A stretch of 64,000 nt of DNA. It comes from Pyxidicoccus trucidator (GTDB lineage Bacteria; Myxococcota; Myxococcia; Myxococcales; Myxococcaceae). A model generated the notes under the pieces. The model was given only the letters and a program-made list of their open reading frames with translations, ran no database searches and was not told where the DNA came from. The position numbers and the translations under genes were made by a program. This document shows positions 61,285-64,000 of the stretch, piece after piece. Numbering within the stretch: the stretch's first letter is position 1; each line of letters begins with the position of its first letter. The stretch spans positions 496,001-560,000 of the forward strand of contig NZ_JAAIXZ010000006.1 in the NCBI RefSeq assembly GCF_010894435.1, read 5' to 3'.

Positions 61285-62850
61285 ATGCAGGCAAAGACTG
61301 AAGAGCGGAAGCGGGGCGCGGACGCGGCACCGGGTTGGCCCCGCCGCCCGTCATCGGTGCTGGCGGGCTCTCGAGAGGGACTGGCGGCGGTGTCCGCCGC
61401 GCTGACGGGTGCGGTGGGCAACGCGCTGGCCACCGCCCGGTGGCCCAGCGGCCCGCTGCGGGCCGGCACCCCGGCGGAGGTCCTGGCCTCGGCCACGGCG
61501 GCGCTGGGCGTGGACGGAATCCCCGAGGAAGGCATGGGCGTGGAGGCCGCGCTGGCCCGCGTTGGCCGGGTGTTGGTGGAGCACGGACTCCACCTGTCGC
61601 ACCCGCATGCGGTGGCGCACCTCCAGCCACCGCCGCTGGCGGTCGCGGTCGCCGCGGATGCGCTGGCCAGCGCCAGCAATGCCTCGCTGGACACGTATGA
61701 CTCGGGGCCCTCGGCCATCGCCGTGGAGCGCTGGCTCATCGGCGGGCTCGTGGAGCTGGCCGGGCTCGGGCGGTGGGCGGATGGGGTGCTCACTCCGGGT
61801 GGCTCGATGTCCAACCTGCTGGGCCTGCTGCTGGCGCGGGACGCGGCCGCGCTGCGGCGCGGTATCGACGTCCGCCGGCAGGGAGTGGCCGCGCTCCAGG
61901 CGCCAATCGTGTTGTGCTCGGAGCTGGCGCACTTCTCGGTGCACCGGGCCTGCGCGGCGCTCGGACTGGGTGAAGGCGCCGTGCGGGGCGTGCCCACCGA
62001 CTCGCGCCGCCGGATGCGGCCCGAGGCGCTGGCTGAGATGCTGCAAGAGCTGGGGCCGGAGCACACGCCGCTGGCCATCGTCGCCACCGCGGGGACGACG
62101 GACTTCGGCACCATCGACCCGCTGCCGCAAATCGCGGCGATTGCCGCCGAGCACGGCATCTGGCTGCACGTCGATGCGGCGTATGGCTTCGGGGCGCTGT
62201 TCTCCGAGCGGCTCGCGGGCCGGCTGGCCGGGCTGTCGTTGGCGGATTCAATCACGGTGGACCTGCACAAGCTGGGCTGGCAGCCGGCGGCAACCAGCGC
62301 GCTGCTGGTGTCCAAGTCGAGCACCTTCGCCTCGCTGGAGCGCGAGGTCGCCTACCTCAACCCGGGCGACGACTCGGCCGCGGGCTATGACGGCCTGCTC
62401 GGCCGCAGCCTTCAGACGACCCGGCGGCCCGACGCGGTGAAGGTCGCCGCCACGCTGCTGGCCTACGGACGCCGGGGGCTGGGCGACATGGTCGACACCT
62501 GCCACGACCTGGCGCGGCACGCCGAGCAGCGCATCGCGGCCCAGCCCGAGCTGGAGCTGGTGTCACCCGCCGAGCTGACAACGGTCGTGTTCCGCTACCG
62601 CTGCGACGAGGACCCGGTGCGCGAGGATGAAATCAACGGCGCGCTGCGCCGCCGGCTGATGGAGACCGGGGTCGCGCTGATTGGCCGCACCGCGGTCCGC
62701 CTGGACGGGCCCGACTCGCCGGAGCGGGTGTGCCTCAAGTTCACCCTGCTCAACCCCACTACCACCCCCGAGGACCTCGACGCCCTCGTGGAGGCCGTGC
62801 TCGAGGCGGGTCACGCCTGCACGCCCCGCTTCCAGAAGGGGGCCGCATGA
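61285..62850 (+). CDS. PLP-dependent group II decarboxylase for siderophore synthesis
   Basis: The 521-residue enzyme is a fold-type I PLP decarboxylase. The PLP-binding Lys is K329 in TVDLHKLGW, the Asp pairing with the ring nitrogen is in WLHVDAAYG, and AHFSV carries the stacking His. The best match by motif is the L-2,4-diaminobutyrate/lysine decarboxylase group found at the head of NIS siderophore operons, which makes the diamine building block. The next gene overlaps its stop by four bases (ATGA). A Fur box and GGAG ribosome site precede ATG 61285. The substrate (diaminobutyrate, lysine or ornithine) is not decided by the sequence. Confidence 0.85.
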   Translation: MQAKTEERKRGADAAPGWPRRPSSVLAGSREGLAAVSAALTGAVGNALATARWPSGPLRAGTPAEVLASATAALGVDGIPEEGMGVEAALARVGRVLVEHGLHLSHPHAVAHLQPPPLAVAVAADALASASNASLDTYDSGPSAIAVERWLIGGLVELAGLGRWADGVLTPGGSMSNLLGLLLARDAAALRRGIDVRRQGVAALQAPIVLCSELAHFSVHRACAALGLGEGAVRGVPTDSRRRMRPEALAEMLQELGPEHTPLAIVATAGTTDFGTIDPLPQIAAIAAEHGIWLHVDAAYGFGALFSERLAGRLAGLSLADSITVDLHKLGWQPAATSALLVSKSSTFASLEREVAYLNPGDDSAAGYDGLLGRSLQTTRRPDAVKVAATLLAYGRRGLGDMVDTCHDLARHAEQRIAAQPELELVSPAELTTVVFRYRCDEDPVREDEINGALRRRLMETGVALIGRTAVRLDGPDSPERVCLKFTLLNPTTTPEDLDALVEAVLEAGHACTPRFQKGAA

Positions 62851-64000
62851 GCGCCGCCCTTCTTCCCCGGTACGAAACCCCCGCCGCGGACCCGCTGCAC
62901 GACGCGGACGCGCGCCGCACGGCGGAGCATGCCCACCTGGAGGCGCTGCTGCGCTGCTGGCTCGTGGAGACCCGGACGCCGGTCCACCCGGGGCCGCTGC
63001 GCGTCGCGCTGCCGAGCACCGGACTGGCGCTGCGCACCGAGGTGGCCCATTGCTCGCCGAGCGGCTGGCACCGCTTCGGCCCGGTGCTCCTGGAGGGCCC
63101 GGGAGGAAGTACCGCCACCTCCGCCGACGCCGTCCTCGCCGTGGCGCTGGTGGCCCACGAGGCCGCGATGCGCGGAGGCGCCCGCCCCGGCGGCGTCCCC
63201 TCGGGCGCACTGGCCGACCTGGTCGAGCGCACGGCGGAGTCCGTGCGCCGGGTGGCGGACTTCGTGGCCCACCGCCGCGAGCACCCGCTGCCACCGCCGC
63301 CGGTGGACAGCTTCCTCGCGGCGGAGCAGGCGCTGGTGCTCGGACACCTGCACCACCCGGCGCCCAAGAGCCGGGATGGGCTCTCCTCCGCCGACACCGT
63401 GGAGTTCTCCCCGGAGCTCCGGGGCGCGTTCCAGCTGCACTGGTTCTCGGCGGACCCGTCCGTGGTGTCACACGACGCCGTCCAGGGCGCCCCCTCGCTC
63501 TCCGGTCGGGACACGGTGGCGCTGCTGGCGGACCTGGCGGGGCGGCCCCGGGAGGGGGACCGCGTGCTGATACCGGCGCACCCGTGGCAGGCCCGAGACG
63601 TCCTGACGCGGCCGAGAATCGCCGCGCTGATCGAGGCGGGCCTGCTGACGCCGCTGGGTGCGTGCGGGCCGCGCTGGTGGGCGACCTCGAGCGTGCGCAC
63701 CGTCTACCGGCCTGACGTGTCGGTGATGCTGAAGCTGTCGCTGGGGCTGCGGCTGACCAACTCCCGCCGCGAGTCCACGCGCACCGAGCTGAAGCGCGGG
63801 CTGGAAATCAATCGGCTGCTGGACGCGGGCTACGCGCGGGAGACCTACGCCGCCCACCCCGGCTTCTCCATCGTGAGAGACCCCGCGTGGATGGCGGTGG
63901 ACGAGCCCGCCCGGGCCGGGGGCCCGGAAGTGACGGGCCTGGACGTGGCGGTGCGGGAGGTGCCCTCCGGCATCGCCGACCTGCACTGCCTGGCCGGACT
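62847..64000 (+). CDS. IucA/IucC-family NIS siderophore synthetase (cut by window end)
   Basis: The first 384 residues of an NRPS-independent siderophore synthetase are visible. GHLHHPAPKSRDG matches the G-H-x-x-H-P-x-x-K ATP-binding block of the family, PAHPWQ the following conserved motif, and TSSVRTVYRPD with KLSLGLRLTNSRR the nucleotide/carboxylate-binding core. NIS synthetases adenylate a carboxylate such as citrate and condense it with an amine or hydroxylamine. The gene starts with ATGA overlapping the decarboxylase stop. The end lies beyond the window. Confidence 0.9.
   Translation, partial: MSAALLPRYETPAADPLHDADARRTAEHAHLEALLRCWLVETRTPVHPGPLRVALPSTGLALRTEVAHCSPSGWHRFGPVLLEGPGGSTATSADAVLAVALVAHEAAMRGGARPGGVPSGALADLVERTAESVRRVADFVAHRREHPLPPPPVDSFLAAEQALVLGHLHHPAPKSRDGLSSADTVEFSPELRGAFQLHWFSADPSVVSHDAVQGAPSLSGRDTVALLADLAGRPREGDRVLIPAHPWQARDVLTRPRIAALIEAGLLTPLGACGPRWWATSSVRTVYRPDVSVMLKLSLGLRLTNSRRESTRTELKRGLEINRLLDAGYARETYAAHPGFSIVRDPAWMAVDEPARAGGPEVTGLDVAVREVPSGIADLHCLAG

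Overview
This window is high-GC DNA with long open frames, frequent GTG/TTG starts and an unusually large number of secreted lipoproteins. Its family content is typical of the Myxococcota: M57 and M4 metallopeptidases, CARDB and cysteine-rich 'dickkopf-like' secreted proteins, receiver-PAS signalling proteins, NtrC-type regulators with sigma-54 promoters, and multidomain exported enzymes. It most likely comes from a predatory soil myxobacterium of the Myxococcaceae/Archangiaceae type; the genus cannot be fixed from the sequence alone.

Layout. 1-5.2 kb: LOG-family protein, scars of an ISAzo13-type transposase and a frameshifted gene, a nucleoside-phosphorylase-like protein, a small membrane protein, and a divergent DUF2306/LysR pair. 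5.2-14.9 kb: an orphan 3' end of a tRNA gene, the RNA helicase HrpA, a ferritin-like lipoprotein, a receiver-PAS protein and two large unknown lipoproteins. 15.0-18.0 kb: a minus-strand cassette of two unusual enzymes, a Tat-exported M23-like protein with a six-repeat propeller and a peptidoglycan-binding/DNase I-like fusion. It is bounded on one side by an IS91-type transposase fragment and a second orphan tRNA 3' end. 18-23.5 kb: an unknown protein, a ricin-type lectin, an ECF41 sigma factor overlapping its carboxymuconolactone-decarboxylase-like partner (with an exact ECF41-type promoter upstream), and an O-methyltransferase/cytochrome P450 pair.

23.7-28.7 kb: two outer-membrane porin-like proteins around an exported glutaminase and an exported amidohydrolase. 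28.8-43.4 kb: mostly secreted proteins and lipoproteins (thaumatin-like, seven-CARDB, PPC-like, cytochrome c-like, M4 peptidase), plus an archaeal-type glycerol-1-phosphate dehydrogenase and an ATP-grasp protein. 43.4-52.7 kb: TPR and phospholipase A2-like proteins, then a histidine kinase/NtrC pair divergent from a TolC-ABC ATPase-adaptor-permease (MacAB-like) efflux operon. The intergenic region carries two copies of the same 13-bp palindrome and a good sigma-54 promoter facing the efflux operon. 52.7-59.7 kb: a two-protease lipoprotein operon, a beta-propeller-like lipoprotein, a discoidin-PKD-discoidin-esterase, a WD40 fragment and an AHSA1/SRPBCC protein. 59.8-64.0 kb: a Fur-box-preceded lipoprotein and the start of a Fur-regulated NIS siderophore operon (PLP decarboxylase, then an IucA/IucC synthetase cut by the window end).

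The best-supported regulatory circuits are (i) HK/NtrC with sigma-54 driving the efflux operon, (ii) ECF41 autoregulation of its two-gene operon, and (iii) iron control of the siderophore locus. The best candidates for under-described biology are the 15.0-17.6 kb propeller-M23/nuclease cassette and the signal-less phospholipase-like protein at 44 kb. I saw no CRISPR array, complete transposon, rRNA or complete tRNA.
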